From NCBI RefSeq assembly GCF_001042655.1, contig NZ_AP012332.1, forward strand, positions 620,001-684,000: DNA of 64,000 nt, given 5' to 3'. A program made the position numbers and the translations under genes. Shown here piece by piece: positions 27,794-37,819 of the stretch. The notes under the pieces are model-generated. The model worked only from the letters and a program-made list of their open reading frames with translations. It was not told the origin of the DNA and did not search any database. How positions within the stretch are numbered: position 1 is the stretch's first letter; the number at the start of each line of letters is the position of its first letter. This stretch comes from Gardnerella vaginalis ATCC 14018 = JCM 11026 (lineage in GTDB: Bacteria > Actinomycetota > Actinomycetes > Actinomycetales > Bifidobacteriaceae).

Positions 27794-30169
27794 ATGGCAT
27801 CAGTGGATGCATCCGTTCTCACCGAAGAGGATCTTCGTGCAAAAGCGTGGGATGGATTTACAAGCGGCAATTGGGAAAAAGATATTGACGTACGCGACTT
27901 TATTTTAAAGAACTACACCCCATACGAAGGCGACGAATCCTTCTTGGCGAATGCTACCGAGAAAACGAAGCATATGTGGAAGTATCTCGATGACAATTAC
28001 TTGGCAGTTGAGCGTGAGCGCCGCGTATACGACGTTGAAACTCATATTCCAGCAGGCATTGACGCAATGCCAGCAGGCTACATTGAAAGCCCAGAAGTAG
28101 ATAACGTAATCGTTGGTTTGCAAACTGACGAACCTTGCAAGCGCGCTATGATGCCAAACGGTGGTTGGCGAATGGTTGAGCAGGCTATTAAGGAAGCCGG
28201 CAAGGAAGTAGATCCAGAAATTAAGAAGATTTTCACCGTTTATCGCAAGACTCATAACGATGGCGTGTTTGGTGTTTACACCAAGAATATTAAGATTGCT
28301 CGCCACAATAAGATTTTGACTGGTTTGCCAGACGCTTATGGTCGTGGTCGTATTATCGGTGATTATCGTCGCGTGGCTCTTTACGGCGTAAATATGCTTA
28401 TTGAGTTCAAGAAGCGCGATAAGGATTCGATTCCATACCGCAACGACTTTACTGAGACCTAGATTGAGCATTGGATTCGCTTCCGCGAAGAGCATGATGA
28501 GCAAATCAAGGCTTTGAAGCAGCTTATTAACCTGGGCAACGAGTATGGCTTGGATTTGAGCCGACCAGCTCAAACCGCTAAGGAAGCTGTTCAGTGGACT
28601 TACATGGGCTATCTTGCTTCTGTTAAGAGCCAGGATGGTGCTGCAATGAGCTTCGGTCGTGTTTCCGCATTCTTCGATTGCTACTTTGAGCGTGATTTGA
28701 AGGCTGGATTAATCAACGAAACCGATGCTCAGGAAATCATTGATGCTTTGGTTATGAAGCTTCGTATTGTTCGCTTCTTGCGTACTAAGGATTACGACGC
28801 AATCTTCTCTGGAGATCCATATTGGGCAACTTGGTCCGATGCTGGCTTCAGCGATGATGGTCGCACATTTGTTACTAAGACTTCGTTCCGTTTGCTCAAC
28901 ACTTTGACTCTTGAGCATCTTGGGCCAGGTCCTGAGCCAAACATCACTATTTTCTGGGATCCAAAGCTTCCAGAAGCCTACAAGCGTTTCTGCGCACAAA
29001 TCTCTATCGACACTTCTGCAATTCAGTACGAGTCCGATAAAGATATTCGTGAGCACTGGGGCGATGACGCTGCTATTGCTTGCTGCGTTTCCCCAATGCG
29101 CGTTGGTAAGCAAATGCAGTTCTTCGCTGCACGCGTTAACTCCGCAAAGGCATTGCTTTACGCGATTAACGGTGGCCGCGATGAAATGACTGGCATGCAG
29201 GTTATTGATAAGGGTGTTATTGACCCAATCAAGCCAGAAGCCGACGGAACTCTTGACTACGAGAAGGTTAAGGCCAATTACGAGAAGGCTTTGGAATGGC
29301 TTTCCGAAACCTACATTGAGGCTTTGAACATCATCCACTATATGCATGATAAGTACGCGTACGAGTCCATTGAGATGGCTTTGCACGATAGGGAAGTCTA
29401 TCGTACACTCGGCTGCGGTATGTCTGGCTTGTCTATTGCTGCAGATTCCTTGGCTGCTTTGAAGTATGCAAAGGTTTACCCAATCTACAACAAGGATGCT
29501 AAGACCACTGAAGGTCATGAGTATGAGTACATCGAAGGCGCAGAAGACGACTTAATCGTTGGCTACAAGACGGTTGGAGAGTTCCCAATCTACGGTAATG
29601 ATGACGATCGTGCTGATGACTTGGCAAAGTGGGTTGTAAGCACTGTTATGGGTCAGGTAAAGCGTTTGCCTGTGTACCGTAATGCTGTTCCAACTCAGTC
29701 TATCTTGACTATTACTTCTAACGTTGAATACGGCAAGAACACTGGTTCCTTCCCATCTGGCCACAAGAAGGGCACTCCTTACGCTCCAGGCGCAAACCCA
29801 GAAAATGGTATGGATTCTCACGGTATGCTTCCATCCATGTTCTCCGTTGGCAAGATTGACTATGACGATGCTCTCGATGGTATTTCTTTGACCAACACCA
29901 TTACGCCAGATGGTTTGGGAAGAGATGAAGACGAGCGTATAACGAATTTGGTTGGTATTTTGGACGCTGGCAACGGTCACGGCTTGTACCACGCAAACAT
30001 CAACGTTTTGCGCAAGGAACAGCTTGAAGACGCTGTTGAGCACCCAGAAAAGTACCCACACCTTACGGTTCGCGTTTCTGGCTACGCAGTGAACTTCGTA
30101 AAGCTCACTAAGGAGCAGCAGCTCGACGTTATTTCTCGTACATTCCACCAGGGTTCAGTTACTGACTGA
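27794..30169 (+). pseudogene. pflB: Formate C-acetyltransferase (pyruvate formate-lyase) interrupted by an in-frame TAG
   Basis: The gene would encode 791 residues, the usual bifid length, converting pyruvate and CoA to acetyl-CoA and formate. Codon 223 (28460-28462) is TAG; the same frame stays open on both sides and family sequence continues directly ([20 protein letters not shown]). A single base change from GAG would explain it. Downstream, the catalytic Cys430-Cys431 pair and the glycyl-radical site RVSGYA (Gly763) are intact, and codon choice stays that of a highly expressed gene. The ATG at 27794 follows AAAGGAG. The activase gene lies downstream. A fresh mutation, readthrough or a sequencing error are all possible; no good internal start is present for the C-terminal part. 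Confidence 0.88.
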
Positions 30170-30187
30170 TTCTGATTGATTGCGAAT

Positions 30188-30226
30188 GCCGCCGGGAGTG
30201 AGTAGGTTTTGCTCCTGGCGGCTTTT
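30188..30226 (+). terminator. Rho-independent terminator after pflB
   Basis: GCCGCCGGGAG (30188-30198) pairs with CTCCTGGCGGC (30212-30222) with one wobble, followed by TTTT. It separates pflB from pflA, so pflA is expressed either by leak-through or from its own promoter. Confidence 0.85.
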
Positions 30227-30290
30227 AAAATAAACGTAGTTTTTAAAATCGAATAAATTAAACCAAAGACGGTTATAGGAGGGCATATAG

Positions 30291-31172
30291 ATGGTTGAAA
30301 ACACAGCATTTCGTACCACGACTCAGCACATGTTAAAGGAGTCAAAAGAGTATGCCCGACAAACTTTAATGGGTGGTCTTTCTGGTTTTGAATCTCCAAT
30401 TGGATTAGACAGAAAAGACCGCTTAGTTGCTCTTAAAACTGGCGATATTGGATTTGTACATTCTTGGGATATTAATACTTCTGTTGATGGCCCTGGCACT
30501 CGTATGACTGTTTTTATGAGCGGCTGCCCACTTCGCTGCCAATATTGCCAAAATCCAGATACTTGGAAAATGCGCGATGGCAAGCCAGTCTACTTAGATG
30601 CAATGATTAAAAAAGTAGACCGTTATCAAAGTCTTTTTAAGGCAACTGGTGGCGGAATCACATTTTCTGGCGGCGAATCCATGATGCAACCAGCTTTTGT
30701 ATCTAGAGTATTTCGTGCAGCAAAAGAAATGGGCGTGCATACTTGCTTAGATACTTCGGGCTTTTTGAATCGCAATTATACAGACGAAATGATTGACGAC
30801 ATTGATCTTTGCTTGCTAGATGTTAAATCTGGTATTGAAGAAACGTATAAAAAAGTAACTGGCGGCTTGCTTCAGCCAACTATTGACTTTGGTCAGCGCT
30901 TAGCGAAGGCTGGTAAGAAGATTTGGGTGCGTTTTGTGCTCGTTCCAGGTCTTACAGACAGTGAAGAAAATGTTGAAAAAGTTGCTGAGATTTGCGATTC
31001 GTTTGGAGATGCTGTTGAGCATATTGACGTGCTTGGATTCCATCAACTAGGCCGTCCAAAGTGGCATGAGCTTAGGATTCCGTACCCACTTGAGAATCAA
31101 AAAGGACCTTCTAGAGCATTAAAAGAGCGAGTTGTAAATCAGTTCAAAGACCACGGTTTTGTAGTGTATTAG
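30291..31172 (+). CDS. pflA: Pyruvate formate-lyase activating enzyme
   Basis: This 293-residue radical-SAM enzyme installs the glycyl radical on PflB using S-adenosylmethionine and a 4Fe-4S cluster held by Cys-x3-Cys-x2-Cys (GCPLRCQYCQNP). The GGE motif (SGGES) and DLCLLDVKS that follow are typical. The N-terminus is about 45 residues longer than the E. coli enzyme. The ATG at 30291 has a strong GGAGGG Shine-Dalgarno. It appears intact although its substrate gene has a nonsense codon. Confidence 0.92.
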   Translation: MVENTAFRTTTQHMLKESKEYARQTLMGGLSGFESPIGLDRKDRLVALKTGDIGFVHSWDINTSVDGPGTRMTVFMSGCPLRCQYCQNPDTWKMRDGKPVYLDAMIKKVDRYQSLFKATGGGITFSGGESMMQPAFVSRVFRAAKEMGVHTCLDTSGFLNRNYTDEMIDDIDLCLLDVKSGIEETYKKVTGGLLQPTIDFGQRLAKAGKKIWVRFVLVPGLTDSEENVEKVAEICDSFGDAVEHIDVLGFHQLGRPKWHELRIPYPLENQKGPSRALKERVVNQFKDHGFVVY

Positions 31173-31271
31173 ACTGAACCTCGATGCGTTTTAGGCAATC
31201 TTTGTGTATTGTATTTTTTTGAAGGATTTTGTATAATTATACAAATACCCTTTTTAGAGAAAGGATACGCA

Positions 31272-31643
31272 ATGAAGCGCAGAATAGGTTGTTGGATTGC
31301 ATTAGCTTTTGCATTAGCGTTAGCTATTTTTGCACGGTGTAACGATCAGTTTGGCTTTGGCACAGCGCTTATTATTTTAATTGTTTTGCCGATAATTTTG
31401 TTGCCGATAAATATCGTTGCGGCTTTCGATAAGAAACCTCTTATTGAAGTGCCGATAATATCTATTGCTATAACTATTGCTACGGAACTTGCCACTTTCC
31501 CAATAAGAGATTTAGGTTTACATGCTCTCTACGTTATCCCAACAGTTTTAGTTTCGGCAGTCGCATTTACTCTTACTAGATTCCTTAAAACTAAACTTGT
31601 TAAGCGCATAAATGGAGAAATAGTAAATAATAAAACAGATTGA
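31272..31643 (+). CDS. Small membrane protein of unknown function
   Basis: This is a 123-residue protein with four predicted hydrophobic segments (about 6-22, 27-48, 58-75, 83-105) and a basic C-terminal tail. I do not recognise a family. The ATG at 31272 follows AAAGGA; an earlier in-frame GTG or TTG region is unlikely. A terminator follows, so it is monocistronic. Confidence 0.65.
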   Translation: MKRRIGCWIALAFALALAIFARCNDQFGFGTALIILIVLPIILLPINIVAAFDKKPLIEVPIISIAITIATELATFPIRDLGLHALYVIPTVLVSAVAFTLTRFLKTKLVKRINGEIVNNKTD

Positions 31644-31706
31644 TTATCTAAATGATTATTTAATTGATTATTTATTTTGATTAGTCGTAGTTGTGTGCGA
31701 AAGTTG

Positions 31707-31755
31707 AAGCCGTGTTAAAAGATGCACAATCTATAACACGGCTTAAATATTTTTT
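31707..31755 (+). terminator. Rho-independent terminator after the small membrane protein
   Basis: AAGCCGTGTTA (31707-31717) pairs perfectly with TAACACGGCTT (31734-31744), followed by AAATATTTTTT. It ends only about 10 bases before the first in-frame TTG of rnd, an argument for the downstream start of that gene. Confidence 0.85.
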
Positions 31756-31836
31756 ACGGATATTTTGCAAAAAATTGCAAGGCAAGATGCAAAAAGCGTA
31801 AGACTTTGGCTAGAGCATGCAAATCGGGAGGCGTTC

Positions 31837-33210
31837 TTGAATAAGGAACCAAAGCTCTTAAAAGAGCCTAGAGAAGGAGTTCCAGAAGTCATTGATACGC
31901 TTGAAGCATATAAAGAATATTGTAATTTGTTAGCAGCAGGGTCGGGGCCTTTGGCTGCAGACGCAGAGCGCGCATCTGGTTTTAGATATGGTCACGAAGA
32001 TTGGCTGATTCAGTTCAAACGCAAAGGTGCAGGAATTGGATTGCTGGACCCAATAGCGTTAGGAAAACTTGGCGTTGATTGGCATGAATTTAATGAGGCA
32101 GTAGGAGACGCGCCTTGGATTATTCACGATTCTATGCAAGATTTGCCAGGATTTTTCGATATTGGTTTGCGTCCGCGTGCTTTATTTGATACAGAAATCG
32201 CAGCTAAATTGCTTGGTAGAAAGCGCTTTGGATTAAGCTCTGTAACTGAATATTATTTGGGATTGACTCTTGCAAAAGAACATTCTGCAGCGGATTGGTC
32301 TTATAGGCCCCTTCCTAGAGATTGGCGAAATTACGCGGCTTTAGACGTTGAGTTGCTAATCGAATTAGAAGAAGTAATGAGCGGCGAGTTAAAAAAGCAA
32401 GGCAAGCTTTTATGGGCAAATCAAGAGTTTGCACACTTATTAAGTAAAGGTGCTCAAAAGAAGTCTCCTCACCCAAATCCTTGGCTTAGAATATCTCATA
32501 TAAGCGTTCTTATGCACGATAAAGTCGGCTTAATGATTGCAAAAGAGCTTTGGCAAAAGCGAGATGAGCTTGCTTGTCAATACGATATTGCGCCAACTCT
32601 ATTGCTTTCGGATGCTGCGATTATTGAAGCAGGAAAGCGAAAACCAAGTAATTCTAGGGAGTTTCGCTCAATTCGCATTCTTAACGAACGCGTTAGGATT
32701 CACACGGGCAGCGAGCAAGACAAGATGTTTGAACGTTATGCTCCGATTCAGCGCAAAATCAAGCCAAATGTGTGGAAAGTTGTTATAGAAGACGCGATTA
32801 GTCGCGCTAAAAGTGGGGAAGTTGCTATTGTTTCTAAGCTTGATGATTCAAGTAGTAAATATGGCAATTACAACGATTCTGGCGATTCTGACAATTCTGC
32901 GGATGCTGGCGATTCTGCGGATTCTAGCGACGCACAAGAATCGCAAGCAGCTCCACGATCTATGAAGTATTGGCGTGATCATCATCCCAAAAGATATGAG
33001 CGCTTACAAAATGTAAAGCAGTCTTTAATCAAGATTGCAGAAGATACGCATACTCCTACAGAAATCATTATTAAACCGCAAATTATTCGCAATCTTTGTT
33101 GGCAAGATAATATTGAGCATATTAACGTTAAGGAGTTTCTTGTAGAGCAGGGCGCAAGAACGTGGCAAAGCGATTTAATTGCAGAGTCCGTAACTCGCGC
33201 TATTATGTAA
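31837..33210 (+). CDS. rnd: Ribonuclease D
   Basis: This 457-residue 3'-5' exonuclease trims tRNA and other stable RNA 3' ends. The DEDD catalytic residues are visible: Asp and Glu in LAADAERASG, Asp in IIHDSMQDLPG, and the last Asp with its Tyr in NYAALDVELL. HRDC-type regions follow, separated by a Ser/Asp-rich linker encoded by degenerate GATTCTGGC-like repeats (32875-32931). I chose the TTG at 31837 because GGGAGG lies 5 bases before it and family similarity begins there (PKLLKEPREGVP). The longest frame would start at a TTG at 31765, right after a terminator. Confidence 0.85.
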   Translation: MNKEPKLLKEPREGVPEVIDTLEAYKEYCNLLAAGSGPLAADAERASGFRYGHEDWLIQFKRKGAGIGLLDPIALGKLGVDWHEFNEAVGDAPWIIHDSMQDLPGFFDIGLRPRALFDTEIAAKLLGRKRFGLSSVTEYYLGLTLAKEHSAADWSYRPLPRDWRNYAALDVELLIELEEVMSGELKKQGKLLWANQEFAHLLSKGAQKKSPHPNPWLRISHISVLMHDKVGLMIAKELWQKRDELACQYDIAPTLLLSDAAIIEAGKRKPSNSREFRSIRILNERVRIHTGSEQDKMFERYAPIQRKIKPNVWKVVIEDAISRAKSGEVAIVSKLDDSSSKYGNYNDSGDSDNSADAGDSADSSDAQESQAAPRSMKYWRDHHPKRYERLQNVKQSLIKIAEDTHTPTEIIIKPQIIRNLCWQDNIEHINVKEFLVEQGARTWQSDLIAESVTRAIM

Positions 33211-33262
33211 CGGTTGTGCCATATGGCAGAAGCTAGAAAACGTAATTTCAGGAGCATGAAGC

Positions 33263-34621
33263 GTGAAAATCAGCGTCAGGAATCTTGAGCCAACTAAGGT
33301 TAAGCTCACCATTACCGCAGATCTCGAAGATTTTGAGCCATTTATGGATCAGGCTCGTAAAGAGATCGCAAAGCAAATCAACGTGCCAGGTTTCCGTAAG
33401 GGACACGTACCAGGCAAGATTGTAGATCAGCGAGTTGGCTTCGGAGCTGTTGCCGGTGAAGCTGTAAATTCTGCTGTTCCAGAGCTTTATTCTAAGGCTT
33501 TGGAAGAAAAGAAGATTCGCCCAATGGATCAGCCAGAATTTGATGTTCAGGAAGTCCCAGAATCTGCTAAAGACGAACTTAAGCTTAAGTTTGTTGCAAC
33601 TGTTGAGCGTCGTCCAGAGTTCAAGCTTAACAAGTTCAAGGGTGTAGAAATCGAAGTAGAAAAGCCAGAAGTTACAGACGAAGATGTTAATGCTCGTCTT
33701 GAGGCTTTGCGTCAGCGCTTCGGTACTCTTGTTGGTGTTGATCGCCCAGCTAAGAAGGGTGATTTTGCTAACATTGATTTGGAAGCTCGAATCGACGATG
33801 AGGTTGCTGATTCTCAGAATGGCGTGAGCTATGAGCTTGGTTCCAACACCATGCTTGATGGTTTGGATGAAGCTTTGGAAGGTCTTTCCGCTGGCGAAGA
33901 GACCACTTTTGAAGGCACTCTTGAGGCTGGAAAGAACCAGGGTAAAAAAGCTCAGGTTAAGGTGAAGGTTAACTCTGTTAAGACTCAGGAATTGCCAGAG
34001 CTTAATGATGACTTCGCTCAGGAAGCTTCTGAGTTTGATACTTTCGAAGAGCTTAAAGCTGATGTTCGTAAGTCTTGCGAGCAGGCAAATGAAGGCCGTC
34101 AGGCTACTATGGCTCGCGATGCCTTTATTGCTAAGATTCAGGAAGAGGTTGAGATTCCTGTACCAAAGGGTGTTAAAGAAAAGGCTGTTGCTGAACATCT
34201 TAAGGGTATGACTCCAGATCCTGAAAAGGCTACTAAAGAGCAGAAGGAAGAAGCTGAGAAGGCTGCAGAAAAGGAGCTTCGTGACCAAATGGTTCTCGAC
34301 GCTTTGGCAGAAAGCCTCGATGTTTCTGTATCTCAGGCAGATGTCACTAACTTCTTGGTTTCTGTTGCTCAGCAGTATGGTATGGATCCAAGCCAGTTTA
34401 TTAACGCTATTGTTCGTAATGGTCAGCTTGGTTCCGCTGTTCAGGAAGTTGCTCGTTCTAAGGGCTTGCTTGCTGGTATGCGTGCTGTGAAATTCGTTGC
34501 TGGTGGAGAGGCTATAGACTTGAGTGCTTTCTTAACGGAAGAAGAGGAGCCAGAAGACGAAAGCGTTAAAGCTGCTTCCGCTGCTGCTGCAGTAGCTGAT
34601 GAGCTTACCTCTGAAAAGTAA
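33263..34621 (+). CDS. tig: Trigger factor
   Basis: This 452-residue ribosome-bound chaperone and prolyl isomerase receives nascent chains at the exit tunnel. The N-terminal ribosome-binding domain carries the signature GFRKGHVPGKI (about residue 46); a FKBP-like domain lies at about 160-245; the substrate-cradling C-terminal domain follows. A short acidic, Ala-rich tail ends the protein. GTG start with CAGGAG upstream. It stands as a single gene ahead of a terminator, with clpP1P2 1.6 kb further on. Confidence 0.95.
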   Translation: MKISVRNLEPTKVKLTITADLEDFEPFMDQARKEIAKQINVPGFRKGHVPGKIVDQRVGFGAVAGEAVNSAVPELYSKALEEKKIRPMDQPEFDVQEVPESAKDELKLKFVATVERRPEFKLNKFKGVEIEVEKPEVTDEDVNARLEALRQRFGTLVGVDRPAKKGDFANIDLEARIDDEVADSQNGVSYELGSNTMLDGLDEALEGLSAGEETTFEGTLEAGKNQGKKAQVKVKVNSVKTQELPELNDDFAQEASEFDTFEELKADVRKSCEQANEGRQATMARDAFIAKIQEEVEIPVPKGVKEKAVAEHLKGMTPDPEKATKEQKEEAEKAAEKELRDQMVLDALAESLDVSVSQADVTNFLVSVAQQYGMDPSQFINAIVRNGQLGSAVQEVARSKGLLAGMRAVKFVAGGEAIDLSAFLTEEEEPEDESVKAASAAAAVADELTSEK

Positions 34622-34649
34622 GTTAGTATCTTCTATTAGATTTTAATCT

Positions 34650-34682
34650 AAGACCTAGTGGAGTTTAGCTCCGCTGGGTCTT
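34650..34682 (+). terminator. Hairpin terminator after tig
   Basis: AAGACCTAGTGGAG (34650-34663) pairs with CTCCGCTGGGTCTT (34669-34682) with two wobble pairs and a 5-base loop. The 3' side is T-rich but interrupted. Confidence 0.75.
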
Positions 34683-34743
34683 ACTTATATCTAATTAAAT
34701 AATTACGATTATTATAGGAAAATCTTAAGAATTGCGAGACATT

Positions 34744-36207
34744 ATGGATAATAGTGCTAAAACTAAGCATGAAGCTTGTTGCAGATTTGGCAGATTCGGT
34801 AAATCTTGCAAGTTATTTAGTTTTGCAATTCGTCTAGCGTGTTTTATTGCAGTCTCTGTTGCCCTTGGCGTTCTTATTGGCCTAGGAGCTACAGTTCTTA
34901 CGCTTATTTTTTATGCTGTACAATACCTTGCTTTTGGCTCAATTGAATCTGCTAAAAACACTGTATTTTCAGCTCTTCCTTGGTATCGATACGTGCTACC
35001 TGGCACAATTGCTATGACTATTGCTGCACTGGCTTGGTATTTTTTGCGAAAAAGAGAAAATCCTCCTCGAATCGTTACTATTCCACAAGCCGTTAGTGGC
35101 AGTAGAATGCCAATTTTTTCTACTATTGCACATGTTTTATTGCAAATCGGCATTGTTGGCTCTGGAATTTCAATCGGAAGGGAAGTAGCTCCTAGAGAAT
35201 TAGCTGCAATGATTGCTCAGCGTTGCAGCAGTATTTTTCATATGTCTGTTAAGACTCAGCGTATACTAGTTGCGTCTGCTGCAGGTGCTGGCTTGGCTGC
35301 AGTGTACCACGCGCCTTTAGCTGGCACCGTGCTTTCTTTAGGTTTGCTTAGTAAAACTCAAGGTTTTGGTTTTTATGCGTGGCTAAATCGCGAGAATGGC
35401 TCGCTAATAGATAATGCAGCTAAAAATATTGCGCGCTCGGAGCGTTTGCATTGCTTGCCTTTTGCTCTTGTTATGAATTATGTTGCTGCGTTTGTTGTTG
35501 AATTTTTATTGCATCATTCTAGATACTACAATATTTCGCAATTTTCTTGCGTGATTTCTTGGCAAATTTGCGTTTTAACTGTTGTTGTTGGTGCAGCGTG
35601 CGGCTTAGTTGGTTACGTTTTTCGCTTGGGTATTATTTGGTGTAGAACTCATGCTTTGCGTGGCATACAAATGCTGTGTTTTATGCCTGTAGCTGGCTTA
35701 GTTATTGGTGTTGCGGCTTGTTGGTTTCCGCATATTATGGGGAATGGTAGGTCGCTTTCTCAGCTTGCTTTTTCTGTAGCTAGTTTTCCGTATTTGGCAG
35801 AAAGTTCACATATTGTGACTATTTTATTGCTTCTTGCAATGATGAAAATGCTTGCGACTTTGTTGGTTTTGCGTTACGGTGCCTCTGGAGGCGTTTTGCA
35901 GCCGAGTATTTCGACTGGCGCTTGCTTTGGTGTGATTTTATACGCTATTTTTTCAACGTCTGCGCTTTCGCAAGTTTTTGACATTTCGCAAGTTTCTGCA
36001 ATTTCTGTATCTATTATTGGCGCTGTTTCTTTACTTGCATCTTCCAGAAAAGCTCCAATTATGGCTTGGCTTTTAGTTGCTGAATTAGTAAATGCGCCGT
36101 TTGCATTACTTTTTCTTATGCTATTTGCTGCAATTGTGTCCAATTGCGTAGCTAATTGTGTTGAGCGATTTATTTCGCATTTTTTTGCGGTCACACGCAC
36201 ACGATAG
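34744..36207 (+). CDS. ClC-family chloride channel/transporter
   Basis: This 487-residue membrane protein has about ten to twelve hydrophobic helices. ClC selectivity-filter motifs are GSGIS, GREVAPRE and GAGLAAVYHAPLAGT. The gating glutamate position of GREGP is kept (GRE), but the following GP is replaced by VAP. It lacks a CBS-domain tail. ClC proteins exchange chloride for protons or conduct it passively; which applies here cannot be said. The ATG at 34744 is preferred over a TTG at 34732. The gene lies just ahead of clpP1 (35-base gap) and may be co-transcribed with it. Confidence 0.85.
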   Translation: MDNSAKTKHEACCRFGRFGKSCKLFSFAIRLACFIAVSVALGVLIGLGATVLTLIFYAVQYLAFGSIESAKNTVFSALPWYRYVLPGTIAMTIAALAWYFLRKRENPPRIVTIPQAVSGSRMPIFSTIAHVLLQIGIVGSGISIGREVAPRELAAMIAQRCSSIFHMSVKTQRILVASAAGAGLAAVYHAPLAGTVLSLGLLSKTQGFGFYAWLNRENGSLIDNAAKNIARSERLHCLPFALVMNYVAAFVVEFLLHHSRYYNISQFSCVISWQICVLTVVVGAACGLVGYVFRLGIIWCRTHALRGIQMLCFMPVAGLVIGVAACWFPHIMGNGRSLSQLAFSVASFPYLAESSHIVTILLLLAMMKMLATLLVLRYGASGGVLQPSISTGACFGVILYAIFSTSALSQVFDISQVSAISVSIIGAVSLLASSRKAPIMAWLLVAELVNAPFALLFLMLFAAIVSNCVANCVERFISHFFAVTRTR

Positions 36208-36242
36208 TCTAGATATATTCAAAATGTTTGTAAGGAGATAAG

Positions 36243-36854
36243 GTGACTGAGCTGTTTACGGCTTCTCCCATTATGCAAGAAGGGGAGCCACAAAATCCAA
36301 TGGATTCGATTTTTAATCAACTTTTAAAGGATCGTATTATTTGGCTTGGTTCTGAAGTCAAGGATGAAAATGCTAATATCATCTGTGCACAGATGCTTAT
36401 GCTAGCTGCGCAAGATCCTAAAAAAGATATTTGGCTTTATATAAATTCGCCTGGAGGGTCTATTACGGCAGGAATGGCGATTTATGATACTATGCAGCTT
36501 ATTGAGCCAGATGTGGCTACTATTGCTGTGGGAATGGCTGCTTCTATGGGTCAGTTCTTACTGAGTTCTGGTACTCCTGGTAAGCGTTTTATTACATCTC
36601 ATGCACGTGTTCTTATGCACCAGCCTTCTGGTGGCGTTGGCGGTACTGCAACTGATGTGCGTATTAATGCTGAGTTAATTATGGATATGAAGAAGACTCT
36701 TTCTGAGCTTACTGCGCAGCAGACTGGTCATACAGTTGAAGAAATTTACCGTGACAATGAGTATGATCATTGGTTTACTGCGCAGCAGGCTTTGGAGTAT
36801 GGTTTTGTGGATAAGATTGTCACCACTCCAGCTTCTATGCGTGGGGAGGAGTGA
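36243..36854 (+). CDS. clpP: ATP-dependent Clp protease proteolytic subunit 1
   Basis: This 203-residue serine protease forms one ring of the mixed ClpP1P2 peptidase. The catalytic triad is visible: Ser in GMAASMGQF, His in [10 protein letters not shown], Asp in the [14 protein letters not shown] region. Substrates are fed by ClpC (59588-62077) or ClpX. GTG start with AAGGAG. The stop is 6 bases before clpP2. Confidence 0.93.
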   Translation: MTELFTASPIMQEGEPQNPMDSIFNQLLKDRIIWLGSEVKDENANIICAQMLMLAAQDPKKDIWLYINSPGGSITAGMAIYDTMQLIEPDVATIAVGMAASMGQFLLSSGTPGKRFITSHARVLMHQPSGGVGGTATDVRINAELIMDMKKTLSELTAQQTGHTVEEIYRDNEYDHWFTAQQALEYGFVDKIVTTPASMRGEE

Positions 36855-36860
36855 TTTTAT

Positions 36861-37529
36861 ATGGCAAGTGAAGAAGCAAAGTTTGTTGCACGCGCCCAGC
36901 GCTTGGGTGGATTTGGTCAAACCAGTGGTGTGTTTACGAATCGTTATGTTTTGCCTCAATTTGGCGAGCAGACTCCTTATGGTATGAAAACTCAAGATCC
37001 GTACACTAAGCTTTTTGAAGATCGTATTATTTTCATGGGTGTACAAGTTGATGACACTTCTGCTGATGACATTATGGCTCAGCTCTTGGTTCTAGAAAGC
37101 ATGGATCCAAATAGGGATGTAATGATGTACATTAACTCTCCAGGCGGTTCTATGACAGCTATGACGGCAATTTACGACACTATGCAGTATATTAAGCCAG
37201 ATGTTCAAACGGTGTGTTTAGGGCAAGCTGCTTCGGCTGCTGCGATTTTGCTTGCAGCTGGTTCTGCTGGTAAGCGTATGATTCTGCCAAATGCTCGTGT
37301 TCTTATTCATCAGCCTGCTATGGGTCAGGATTTTGGTAAGGCTACTGAGATAGAGCTTCAGGCTAAGGAAATGTTGCGTTTGCGCGAATGGTTGGAATCC
37401 ACTCTTGCAAAGCATACTGGTCAGGATATTGAGCGTATTCGTAAAGATATTGAGGTGGATACGATTCTTACAGCTCCTCAGGCTAAAGAATACGGTATGG
37501 TAGATGAAGTTCTTGAACATAGGTCTTAA
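36861..37529 (+). CDS. clpP: ATP-dependent Clp protease proteolytic subunit 2
   Basis: This 222-residue partner of ClpP1 has a longer N-terminal arm (about 25 residues). Catalytic Ser lies in GQAASAAAIL and His in RVLIHQPAMG; the Asp is in a C-terminal segment matching that of ClpP1. It is in an operon with clpP1, separated by 6 bases with GGGGAGGAG as Shine-Dalgarno inside the clpP1 end. Actinobacterial ClpP1 and ClpP2 usually work only as a hetero-tetradecamer. Terminator follows. Confidence 0.93.
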   Translation: MASEEAKFVARAQRLGGFGQTSGVFTNRYVLPQFGEQTPYGMKTQDPYTKLFEDRIIFMGVQVDDTSADDIMAQLLVLESMDPNRDVMMYINSPGGSMTAMTAIYDTMQYIKPDVQTVCLGQAASAAAILLAAGSAGKRMILPNARVLIHQPAMGQDFGKATEIELQAKEMLRLREWLESTLAKHTGQDIERIRKDIEVDTILTAPQAKEYGMVDEVLEHRS

Positions 37530-37565
37530 GTAGTTTTTACTTTTTAGATTTTTATGTTTTAGCTG

Positions 37566-37600
37566 CAACCCTTGGCGACACGCCAAGGGTTGTGTTTTTG
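37566..37600 (+). terminator. Rho-independent terminator after clpP2
   Basis: CAACCCTTGGCG (37566-37577) and CGCCAAGGGTTG (37581-37592) form a perfect 12-base stem with a 3-base loop, then TGTTTTTG. Confidence 0.92.
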
Positions 37601-37668
37601 TGAATATGGTTGTATATTAGTCAAGTTGCCGAAAACAAGGGAACGATTTCCTAAGGCTTCGGAAACAT

Positions 37669-37742
37669 GCGCCAGTAGCCCAACGGATTAGAGCATCTGA
37701 CTACGGATCAGAAGGTTGCAGGTTCGAATCCTGTCTGGCGCA
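37669..37742 (+). tRNA. tRNA-Arg (anticodon ACG)
   Basis: Acceptor arms GCGCCAG and CTGGCGC pair over seven bases with discriminator A. The D arm, the anticodon stem TCTGA/TCAGA with loop CTACGGA (anticodon ACG) and the T arm with GGTTCGAATCC are all canonical. ACG is read as ICG and decodes CGU, CGC and CGA. CCA is not encoded. Confidence 0.96.
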
Positions 37743-37749
37743 CAGGTGG

Positions 37750-37777
37750 CGCGGTGATTTTCACCGCGTTTTTTTTT
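37750..37777 (+). terminator. Terminator after tRNA-Arg
   Basis: CGCGGTGA (37750-37757) pairs with TCACCGCG (37761-37768), followed by nine T. Confidence 0.93.
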
Positions 37778-37819
37778 ATTCTGTTTTCCGCTTAACGCAT
37801 ACAAAATCATATTAGGTAT

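Noticed and set aside
28460..28462. TAG in pflB as a recoded codon for pyrrolysine or selenocysteine
   Set aside because: Selenocysteine uses TGA. Pyrrolysine is not known in this lineage, and a single change from GAG is simpler. No pyl gene is seen in the window.
27905..30148. Long minus-strand ORFs across pflB
   Set aside because: They are shadows of a strongly codon-biased gene. The plus strand carries unbroken pyruvate formate-lyase homology and catalytic motifs.
33248..34288. 346-codon minus-strand ORF over the trigger factor gene
   Set aside because: The predicted product is low-complexity Ser/Leu/Phe/Asn and mirrors the GAA/AAG-rich codons of tig; tig is unmistakable.
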